Below, in pieces: positions 1 through 5,274 of a stretch of 6,688 bases of DNA. Position numbers and translations under genes: made by a program. The notes under the pieces were generated by a model. It saw only the letters and a list, made by a program, of their open reading frames with translations. It was not told the DNA's origin and did not search any database. The DNA is from JBBITW01 sp037440525. GTDB lineage: Bacteria; Desulfobacterota; BSN033; UBA1163. The stretch is taken from assembly GCA_037440525.1 (NCBI GenBank), contig JBBITW010000189.1, positions 1-6,688 of the forward strand, given 5' to 3'. Positions within the stretch are counted from its first letter, which is position 1. Every line of letters begins with the position of its first letter.

Positions 1-1
1 T

Positions 2-24
2 AAAAAGGATTCTCCGACAGAATC
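2..24 (-). terminator. Possible intrinsic terminator at the end of the pseudogene
   Basis: A 6-bp stem GATTCT (8-13) / AGAATC (19-24) with a 5-nt loop is followed, on the minus strand, by one C and five T residues (7 to 2). That is the layout of a short rho-independent terminator for minus-strand transcripts coming through topA and the remnant gene. The stem is only moderately stable and overlaps what would be the C-terminal codons of the pseudogene, so this is tentative. Confidence 0.35.
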
Positions 25-27
25 GGA

Positions 28-42
28 TCCGCCTCTGGCGGA
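28..42. repeat. Short G+C-rich palindrome TCCGCC-TCT-GGCGGA
   Basis: There is a perfect 6-bp inverted repeat (28-33 with 37-42) around a 3-nt loop, overlapping a second palindrome CGGATCCG at 24-31. It is far richer in G+C than the surrounding sequence and falls in the unmatched tail of the pseudogene reading frame. It could be a small dispersed palindromic repeat that inserted into the gene end, but only one copy is seen in this window. Confidence 0.4.
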
Positions 43-165
43 AAAGACTTTATTAGTGCATTAAGCCTTCTTTTAACTTCTCTAATCTCTATTTTTGTAA
101 AAACCTAAACATACTTTTATATGACCTTTGCCAAATTTTTAACTCTTTATAATTCTTAAGCATTT

Positions 166-193
166 CCCTCGAATCCTTGCCCCCTCGAATCCT
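166..193. repeat. Two direct copies of a 12-bp repeat at the start of the pseudogene
   Basis: CCCTCGAATCCT occurs at 166-177 and again at 182-193, separated by 4 nt, so the period is 16. On the coding strand of the remnant gene the unit reads AGGATTCGAGGG, and the second copy provides the purine-rich run just ahead of the ATG at 161-163. Confidence 0.75.
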
Positions 194-197
194 CATG

Positions 198-227
198 ATT
201 TTATCAACTTTTTTGGAGATGTCCCAA
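198..227 (-). promoter_or_regulatory. Candidate sigma-70-type promoter for the pseudogene
   Basis: On the minus strand TTGGGA (222-227) and TAAAAT (198-203) are separated by 18 nt and would start transcription about 28 nt before the ATG at 163. The match is fair (4/6 and 5/6), but A+T-rich intergenic DNA gives such matches by chance. Confidence 0.3.
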
Positions 228-283
228 GAAAAAGTACAATTGAAAAAGAATTTGTATCAAAAACCACCGAATGGAATATCTAA

Positions 284-2527
284 TCATCTTAATTCACGAT
301 AAGCACACTCCTTATTGGGACATCTTAGATATCTTCCATCCTTACCCTGTTTTTCGACTAAAAATGGATGATTGCACTGCGGACACCTCTCATTAATAGG
401 TTTATCCCAAAGTGCAAATTTACATTGCGGATAATTTGTACAACTATAAAATGTCTTCCCTTTTCGAGTCTTTTTTTCAACTATCATTCCATCACATTTT
501 TCCTCCGGGCATCGAACCCCTGTCTCGAGGGGTTTTGTGAATTTGCAGGCAGGGTATTTAGAACAGGCTAAGAACCTCCCAAATTTCCCGTTCCTAATGA
601 CCAAAGGACTTCCACACTCTTCACAAAGGGCTCCAACCTCTTCTTTTGGAGCTTCATTTCCATCCACCTCCATGGTAAATCGACATTTGGGATATGAAGA
701 ACATGCTAAGAAATATCCCCTTTTCCCCCACCTCTTAACCATCTTAGAACCACATCTTTCACAAACAAAATCTGTTGGAATGATTTCCTTCTTAACATCC
801 CTCATAGAAACCTTGGCCATCTCAAGGTCTTTTTTGAAGGGTTGATAGAATTCTTTTAATGTCTCTATCCACCCCTTCTTCTCTTCTTCAATCTTATCCA
901 GATTCTCTTCCATCTGGGCAGTAAATGCAACATCAAAGATATCAGGAAAATTTACTACGAGAAGGTCATTTACCACAAATCCTAACTCTGTTGGGACAAA
1001 CCTTCCCTTTTCCAACCTGACATAACCTTTCTCTTTAATAGTGCTCAAGATTGTGGCATAGGTGGATGGTCTCCCAATCCCTTTTTCTTCCAATTCCTTA
1101 ATCAATGTGGCTTCTGAAAAGCGATAAGGAGGCTGAGTAAAATGTTGTTTTGGGGTAAGGCCTAACAATTCCAAAATCTCACCTTCTGATAATTTCGGTA
1201 GTTTTATATCTCTTCCTCCATCCTCATCCTGATTCTCCTTTGATAAAGAATTATCCTCTGACTCAACATAGAGTGCCATAAATCCATTGAATATCGAAAC
1301 TGAGCCTGTAGCAGTAAAGATTGCTTCATCTGCCTTAATCTCTATGGTGGTTTGAAGAAAGATAGATGGTGCCATCTGGGATGCCACAAATCGATCCCAG
1401 ATCAATTTATAAAGTGCCCACTGGTCTTTATCCAGATACGGCTTTATCTTCTCAGGATCCAGATCAATTGAGGTCGGCCTTATTGCCTCATGTGCCTCTT
1501 GAGCACCTTTTGGACTCTTATAAACGTTGGGTTTGGGAGGCAGATAAGAATCCCCGAAACGCCCTTTGATCCAGCTTCTCGCCTGATGGATAGCTTCGTT
1601 TGCAATCCTTGTTGAATCTGTCCTCATATATGTAATCAGGCCAACCATTCCTACCTCGCCGATCTCCACCCCTTCATACAATCTTTGAGCAATTCGCATG
1701 GTCTTTTGAGCAGAAAATGAGAGTTTTCTGTAGGCCTCTTGCTGTAAACGACTTGTTATAAAAGGAGGTAGGGGATGTCGTTTCCTTTCCTGCTCAACTA
1801 TCTTTAAAACTGAATATGAGGCTTTCTCAAGTATCTTTTTAATAGCCATCGCTTCTGATTCATTGGCTATTTTTACCTTCTTGCCCTTCCATTTTGTTAG
1901 CTTTGCATCAAAGGGAAATTGAGGATCCTGACCTCTGAGAGTAGCGGTAATACTCCAATACTCCTCTGGAACAAAATTTTGAATCTCCCTCTCCCTTTCA
2001 CATATTATCCTGACTGCAACGGATTGCACTCTCCCTGCGCTGAGTCCCTGTCTAACCTTTTCCCAGAGGAGAGGGCTTATCTGATATCCTACAAGACGGT
2101 CCAAGATTCGCCTTGCCTGTTGGGCCTCGTATTTGGAAGGTTGAAGTTTGCCTGGATTCTGTATGGCTTCCATTACGGCCTTCTTTGTTATCTCATTAAA
2201 AAGAACCCTATAAATGTTTTTGCCTTCATCTCCAATCTCCTCTGCAATATGCCATGCAATGGCCTCTCCTTCTCGATCAGGATCAGGGCCGAGATAGATG
2301 TCCTTTACTTCCTTGCTTGCCTTTTTGATTTCTCGAATTACCTTTCCCTTACCTGAGATGGTTACATACTGAGGTTGAAAATCCTTCTCAATATCAACGC
2401 CCAATTCATCTTCCGGGAGATCCTTGATATGGCCAACAGAGGCCTTAATGATATAATCACTGCCCAGAAACTTTTGAAGGGTCTTTACCTTTGCTGGAGA
2501 TTCAACAACAACCAACCCTTTTGTCAT
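284..2527 (-). CDS. topA: DNA topoisomerase I (type IA), four C-terminal zinc motifs
   Basis: The 747-residue protein is a complete bacterial topoisomerase I, which relaxes negative supercoils by cutting one strand and passing the other. The N-terminal TOPRIM domain (about 3-113) has the catalytic Glu9 in VVVESPAK and the metal-binding acidic triad D82/D84/E86 in PDPDREGE. SAGRVQSVA at 163-171 is the conserved family motif. The active-site tyrosine is Y300 in GLITYMRTDS, followed by R302. EKGIGRPSTYA (about 481-491) is also conserved. The tail carries four tetracysteine zinc motifs, starting at C589, C635, C673 and C715; the last has one residue fewer between its final cysteine pair. The start ATG has AGGAG at 2536-2540, 8 nt upstream. 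The gene lies 89 nt behind dprA with no clear terminator between, so cotranscription is plausible. No residue expected for activity is missing. Confidence 0.98.
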   Translation of the reverse strand: MTKGLVVVESPAKVKTLQKFLGSDYIIKASVGHIKDLPEDELGVDIEKDFQPQYVTISGKGKVIREIKKASKEVKDIYLGPDPDREGEAIAWHIAEEIGDEGKNIYRVLFNEITKKAVMEAIQNPGKLQPSKYEAQQARRILDRLVGYQISPLLWEKVRQGLSAGRVQSVAVRIICEREREIQNFVPEEYWSITATLRGQDPQFPFDAKLTKWKGKKVKIANESEAMAIKKILEKASYSVLKIVEQERKRHPLPPFITSRLQQEAYRKLSFSAQKTMRIAQRLYEGVEIGEVGMVGLITYMRTDSTRIANEAIHQARSWIKGRFGDSYLPPKPNVYKSPKGAQEAHEAIRPTSIDLDPEKIKPYLDKDQWALYKLIWDRFVASQMAPSIFLQTTIEIKADEAIFTATGSVSIFNGFMALYVESEDNSLSKENQDEDGGRDIKLPKLSEGEILELLGLTPKQHFTQPPYRFSEATLIKELEEKGIGRPSTYATILSTIKEKGYVRLEKGRFVPTELGFVVNDLLVVNFPDIFDVAFTAQMEENLDKIEEEKKGWIETLKEFYQPFKKDLEMAKVSMRDVKKEIIPTDFVCERCGSKMVKRWGKRGYFLACSSYPKCRFTMEVDGNEAPKEEVGALCEECGSPLVIRNGKFGRFLACSKYPACKFTKPLETGVRCPEEKCDGMIVEKKTRKGKTFYSCTNYPQCKFALWDKPINERCPQCNHPFLVEKQGKDGRYLRCPNKECAYRELR

Positions 2528-2543
2528 TTCCTAAACTCCTGTA

Positions 2544-2585
2544 TTTATAGTTTATAGTAATGGTGATGGTGATAGTGATAGTGAA
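2544..2585. repeat. Short tandem repeats in the dprA-topA gap
   Basis: TTTATAG is repeated twice in tandem (2544-2550, 2551-2557). It is followed by hexamers TAATGG, TGATGG, TGATAG, TGATAG and a partial TGA (2558-2585). An 8-bp inverted repeat, ATAGTTTA (2547-2554) / TAAACTAT (2592-2599), brackets most of the array. The array begins 3 nt beyond the topA ribosome-binding site, inside the expected mRNA leader. Confidence 0.8.
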
Positions 2586-2616
2586 ATTCCTTAAACTATT
2601 ATCTTACTCTTCATTA

Positions 2617-3717
2617 TCACATCTTTTTAGTGAAACACTTGCCTGGCCATTGAGAGATCAATCCCCTTAGTTCCAGATCCAAAAGGAGACTTGAAACCTT
2701 CCCTGCATCGAATCCGCTCTCCCGAATGATTGTATCTATGTGTAAAGGGTTTTCATCTAACAATTCGTATATAATTCTTTCATCTTCAGAGAGATCAATC
2801 TTTGGCCTTTTCTTCTCTCCCTCTTCCTCCTTCTCTCTTTTCCACTGAGGTAATATTTCCTCCAATATATCCTCACTCGATTCCACAAGCCTTGCTCCCT
2901 GTTTGATCAGTAGGTTTGTCCCCCTACTTCCCTCTGCTCCCACATTACCAGGAATAGCAAAGACTTCCCGTCCCTGCTCTAATGCATAATTTGCTGTGAT
3001 CAAAGAACCACTTCCTTGACTTGCTTGAACAACAACCACGCCTAAGGAGAGACCGCTGATTATACGGTTTCTCCTCGGGAAATGTCCTCCTTCGGGTAGT
3101 GATTTCATGGGAAATTCAGAAAGGATTGCTCCATGATCAATAATTTCTTTAAATAGAGCCCTATTTTCTGAGGGGTAGATTACATCAATCCCACAGCCCA
3201 AAACAGCAATAGTTCTTCCTCCCTCTGAAATTGCCCCCATATGAGCAATTGCATCTATTCCCCTTGCCATTCCGCTTACAATGGTTATGCCATTGCGGGC
3301 AAGTTCCCGACTGATCTTCTCTGTGATCCACCTCCCATATGGATTGGTCTTGCGACTCCCCACAATTGAGATGGCGAGTTCGTCATCTTCTTTCAGATTG
3401 CCTCTTATGTAAAGGATTGGAGGTGGATCGTATATCTCTCTTAAGCGTTTAGGATAATTAGCGTCTTTTATTGTGATTATATCTCCTCCCACCCCCTTCA
3501 ATAACGATAACTCCCTTTCTATCAGTCTCTCCTCGGGGCCATCTTTAATCTTTTCTACGAGCTTCTCTCCTAACCCTTCAATTTCTAATAATTCTCTCTT
3601 AGATGCATGAAAGACCGCCTCCGGTGTCCCAAACCTCTCTATGAGACGTCTGATAAGGGTGCTGCCCAGACCAGATATAAAACTTAAGGCTAACCAGTAA
3701 AATATATCCCTCTCCAT
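2617..3717 (-). CDS. dprA: DNA-processing protein A (DprA/Smf)
   Basis: The 366-residue protein has the normal DprA length and layout. A helical N-terminal region with a helix-hairpin-helix-like stretch (about 1-75, ISGLG and IEGLG turns) precedes the Rossmann-fold core (about 85-290). The core carries SIVGSRKTNPYG (117-128), VSGMARGIDAIAH (147-159), GCGIDVIYP (174-182), FPRRNRIISGLS (213-224), GSLITANYALEQGR (237-250) and FAIPGN (253-258). The C-terminal winged-helix domain spans about 308-363. DprA binds incoming single-stranded DNA and loads RecA during natural transformation. The gene is also widespread in bacteria not known to be competent, so competence cannot be inferred from it alone. 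The chosen ATG gives the usual MERDIFYWLALS opening, although its ribosome site is weak (only GGA nearby). It lies upstream of topA and behind a terminator that closes the LysM gene, so it probably has its own promoter. Confidence 0.97.
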   Translation of the reverse strand: MERDIFYWLALSFISGLGSTLIRRLIERFGTPEAVFHASKRELLEIEGLGEKLVEKIKDGPEERLIERELSLLKGVGGDIITIKDANYPKRLREIYDPPPILYIRGNLKEDDELAISIVGSRKTNPYGRWITEKISRELARNGITIVSGMARGIDAIAHMGAISEGGRTIAVLGCGIDVIYPSENRALFKEIIDHGAILSEFPMKSLPEGGHFPRRNRIISGLSLGVVVVQASQGSGSLITANYALEQGREVFAIPGNVGAEGSRGTNLLIKQGARLVESSEDILEEILPQWKREKEEEGEKKRPKIDLSEDERIIYELLDENPLHIDTIIRESGFDAGKVSSLLLDLELRGLISQWPGKCFTKKM

Positions 3718-3750
3718 TGAAATCCAGAATTTTATTATTTAAGGGTTTTA

Positions 3751-3797
3751 AAAAGACAAAAAAGGCTTAAGAGATAAAATACATCTCCAAAGCCTTT
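3751..3797 (-). terminator. Rho-independent terminator of the LysM gene
   Basis: On the minus strand the order is AAAGGCTT (3797-3790), TG, GAGAT, a 7-nt loop, ATCTC, TT, AAGCCTTT, then a T-rich tract reading TTTTTTG and TCTTTTT (about 3763-3751). The arms AAAGGCTT/AAGCCTTT and GAGAT/ATCTC form a two-part stem with a small internal loop and the expected T run. It sits 26 nt beyond the LysM stop codon and so separates that gene from dprA. Confidence 0.82.
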
Positions 3798-3822
3798 GAA
3801 ATAGAGAAAGGAAGAAAGGACT

Positions 3823-4593
3823 TTATCTCTTTTTTTCTTCTATCTCCATCTTCTCTTTAATATAAGGGTGTATCATATCCCCTTTCCAGACGACATCAAA
3901 TGATTCTATAATTTTTGCAGTATAAAAATTGCGATATTGATCAATAATTTGAAGATTTCCCGTGATATTATACTTCCTCCCTATCTTCTTGCCTGAGACA
4001 GGATCTTTTATAATATCTGAGGCCCTGATAATGGTATATTTATTACCAACCGTAATTGGTTCAGAGGTTTTAAATGCGAGATAAACAATATCGCCTTCAG
4101 CCATCGCATTCTTTCCCTCCCTGTTATCTAAAATTACACCAATCCCGCGATACTCCACATCTGATACAAATCCTGCATACCTTATTTCAGGGAAGACAGG
4201 TGGCTTTTCCTCCACAGGTTTTATCGGAGGTGGTACTTCTAACTTCTTTTCCTCCACCTGGGGCTCAGGTTTTTTTACCTCCACCACCTCTTTAGGTTTC
4301 TCCTCAATAACCTTCTTAGGTTCTTCCTTCTTTACCTCCTCAAATGGTGAAAGGCGGATTGGATTTCCAGGATAGATCCAATGTGGATTTGTGATATAGG
4401 GATTTCTCTGCCAGAGCTTTGGCCACAAAAATGGATCTTTTAAAAACCTCGCAGAGATATCCCAGAGCGTATCACCAGGTTTGATCAAATAAACTCCTTC
4501 AGGTTCCTTTTTCTCCTGTGCCACTGATGAAAAAATAAAGATGAAAAAAATCATAAAGAACATAAACAAATAAATACATTTAAATCTTTTCAT
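3823..4593 (-). CDS. Secreted LysM-domain protein with Pro/Glu/Lys-rich linker
   Basis: The 256-residue protein starts with a typical signal peptide: basic MKRFK, a very hydrophobic core rich in Phe/Ile/Met (about 6-22), and a likely signal-peptidase I site after SSVA (about residue 25). There is no lipobox cysteine. A single LysM domain follows (about 33-81, VYLIKPGDTLWDIS to IYPGNPIRL), which in this family binds peptidoglycan glycan strands. Residues 82-135 form a low-complexity linker of Pro, Glu, Lys and Val. The C-terminal part (about 136-246, from RYAGFVSDVEYRG to KGDMIHPY) looks like a folded beta-rich domain that I cannot name. I infer a periplasmic protein tethered to the wall. The ATG has a near-perfect AGGAGGT at 4598-4604. 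The gene is separately terminated from dprA and has its own promoter candidate. Its exact role is unknown; the position next to dprA-topA is a conserved-order clue to lineage, not function. Confidence 0.9.
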   Translation of the reverse strand: MKRFKCIYLFMFFMIFFIFIFSSVAQEKKEPEGVYLIKPGDTLWDISARFLKDPFLWPKLWQRNPYITNPHWIYPGNPIRLSPFEEVKKEEPKKVIEEKPKEVVEVKKPEPQVEEKKLEVPPPIKPVEEKPPVFPEIRYAGFVSDVEYRGIGVILDNREGKNAMAEGDIVYLAFKTSEPITVGNKYTIIRASDIIKDPVSGKKIGRKYNITGNLQIIDQYRNFYTAKIIESFDVVWKGDMIHPYIKEKMEIEEKKR

Positions 4594-4597
4594 ATCG

Positions 4598-4604
4598 ACC
4601 TCCT
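4598..4604 (-). promoter_or_regulatory. Ribosome-binding site of the LysM gene
   Basis: AGGAGGT on the minus strand ends 4 nt before the ATG at 4591-4593, which fixes the start. A small 5-bp hairpin GTTCT/AGAAC (4620-4633) lies just upstream in the leader. Confidence 0.85.
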
Positions 4605-4659
4605 AATAAAAAAATTGTTGTTCTCAATAGAACCTATGAAAAAAATTAAGTTTTATTAA

Positions 4660-4688
4660 AAATTAGCCTCTTATCATTCAATTGTCAA
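4660..4688 (-). promoter_or_regulatory. Sigma-70-type promoter of the LysM gene
   Basis: A perfect TTGACA (4683-4688) is followed after 17 nt by TAATTT (4660-4665), which keeps the three most conserved -10 positions. Transcription would start about 60 nt before the ATG. The -35 box lies 11 nt from the edge of the inverted-repeat element at 4700, so that insertion just spared the core promoter but may have changed upstream sequence. Confidence 0.55.
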
Positions 4689-4699
4689 GTAAAATACTC

Positions 4700-4921
4700 G
4701 AGATCTCTGAAAAAGTATTAAAAACCATTTTTTGGACTGGGGAGGTGGGGTGGAAAAGCCTTCGAGCGGATACCTCTAATAGTTTAGCACTAATGATTAA
4801 TACCCTGAAAATGCTTGATTTTCTTTGAAGCGATTGTAAGCAATTTAACTTCTTAATGTCCGCATTCGAAGGGTTTGGAACCCTACCTCCCCAGTCATTC
4901 TAGGACTTTTTCAGAGCTCTC
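4700..4921. mobile_element. 222-bp MITE-like inverted-repeat element with 5-bp target duplication
   Basis: The terminal inverted repeats match at 16 of 17 positions: 4700-4716 and 4905-4921, with a shared perfect CTCTGAAAAAGT. They are flanked directly by TACTC at 4695-4699 and TACTC at 4922-4926, a perfect 5-bp duplication. Inside, further paired blocks continue the symmetry: 4735-4751 with 4880-4896 (16/17) and 4759-4770 with 4859-4872 (two-base offset). The element could therefore fold into one long hairpin with a loop of about 90 nt. No coding frame of note is present. This is the form of a non-autonomous miniature element moved by a DDE transposase that makes 5-bp duplications. The parent family is not identifiable from the window. 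Confidence 0.78.
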
Positions 4922-4927
4922 TACTCA

Positions 4928-4947
4928 GAGACCTCCGAAAAAGTCCT
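4928..4947. repeat. Third copy of the MITE terminal repeat, head to head with the right end
   Basis: This 20-bp stretch is an inverted match, 18 of 20, to the right end of the element (4902-4921), including GAAAAAGTCCT at 4937-4947. Only the 6 nt TACTCA (4922-4927) lie between the two arms. It is either the end of a second, decayed element or part of the original landing site. Confidence 0.7.
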
Positions 4948-5106
4948 CAATTAAACCCTCCACCCCCTTTCCTCTCCCCTTGGAGACTGTGTTGTAATGT
5001 CATTCTTCTATGTTGAAAAGCAAGTCCCATTCCTCATAGGAGAAGACGAGCTATTAAATAATGTTTTTAAGGACAGTACCAAATCTTTAAAATCAACCTT
5101 CTATTA

Positions 5107-5133
5107 GCAGACATATCCTTTTTGGATAGCTGC
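5107..5133. other. Hairpin GCAG...TATCC-TTTTT-GGATA...CTGC
   Basis: A perfect 5-bp stem TATCC/GGATA (5114-5118 with 5124-5128) closes a T5 loop. It is extended by GCAG/CTGC (5107-5110 with 5130-5133) after a small asymmetric bulge. Neither strand has a downstream T-tract, so it is not an obvious terminator. Confidence 0.55.
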
Positions 5134-5156
5134 AGAACCTTGTCATATTTTAAAGT

Positions 5157-5230
5157 GTGGGCACGGGAGTCTGAGACATAGCAGGCATCATCTTGCGATG
5201 AGCTGCAAGAATGACATATCCGTTGCCCAC
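5157..5230. other. 74-nt two-level stem-loop downstream of the transposase
   Basis: The base is GTGGGCACGG (5157-5166) with CCGTTGCCCAC (5220-5230), paired apart from one bulged T. Inside, GCAG (5181-5184) pairs with CTGC (5203-5206), and TCATC-TTGC-GATGA (5188-5201) makes a tight hairpin. It starts 45 nt beyond the transposase stop. It may be a transcript end structure, part of the element's right end, or an RNA of the downstream (IS1111-like) type. No T-tract supports a plain terminator. Confidence 0.55.
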
Positions 5231-5274
5231 GAAAGCGATTTATTAGATCGGGTCATGTCCCAATGCATTTAGAA

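Larger units (their letters stand above)
1..163 (-). pseudogene. Decayed four-helix-bundle protein gene (S23 / 23S rRNA intervening-sequence family), internally deleted and frameshifted
   Basis: Reading from the ATG at 161-163, the first 16 codons give MLKNYKELKIWQRSYK, the characteristic opening of the small four-helix-bundle proteins first found in 23S rRNA intervening sequences. Eight more codons follow before a TAG at 89-91. In another frame, from about 92 to the window edge, the translation reads IEIREVKRRLNALIKSF and then a Pro/Glu-rich tail. The first part resembles the last helix of the same family. These proteins are usually about 115-125 residues, so roughly 80 residues are missing between the two pieces and the frame changes. 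I infer a pseudogene produced by an internal deletion. An in-frame ATG at 194-196 exists but has no ribosome site, whereas GAGGG lies just before 163. The C-terminal tail runs off the window, so its true end is not visible. The family's molecular role is not well established. The N-terminal match is strong and the C-terminal match moderate. Confidence 0.68.
4948..5274. other. Gene-free region between the MITE and the IS110 transposase
   Basis: I see no supportable coding frame here. The stretch opens with a pyrimidine-rich run (about 4956-4982). It contains an 11-bp inverted repeat, ATGTCATTCTT (4997-5007) / AAGAATGACAT (5207-5217), a small palindrome TCCT-CAT-AGGA near 5031, and two hairpins described separately. 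GACATATCC occurs as a direct repeat at 5110-5118 and 5213-5221. The right end of the IS110 element must lie somewhere in this region, but there is no visible sign of exactly where. Confidence 0.6.

Noticed and set aside
368..2557. Several plus-strand open frames opposite topA (60-145 codons)
   Set aside because: They lie antisense to a fully conserved topA, have no convincing ribosome sites and show no recognisable domains.
3731..3759. Possible dprA promoter TTGTCT (3754-3759) with AATAAA (3731-3736), 17-nt spacing
   Set aside because: It would leave only a few bases of leader before the ATG and overlaps the terminator tail. The match is no better than chance in such A+T-rich DNA.
4074..4295. 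Plus-strand frame opposite the LysM linker, rich in Pro and Phe
   Set aside because: It is the complement of the low-complexity Glu/Lys/Pro linker and has no independent coding signal.
4700..4947. Bidirectional terminator
   Set aside because: The arms are far too long and distant, T-tracts lie inside the stem rather than after it, and the perfect 5-bp flanking duplication points to transposition.
5157..5230. Integron attC site
   Set aside because: The stem has no matching GTTRRRY / RYYYAAC core sites and there is no integrase or cassette array nearby.
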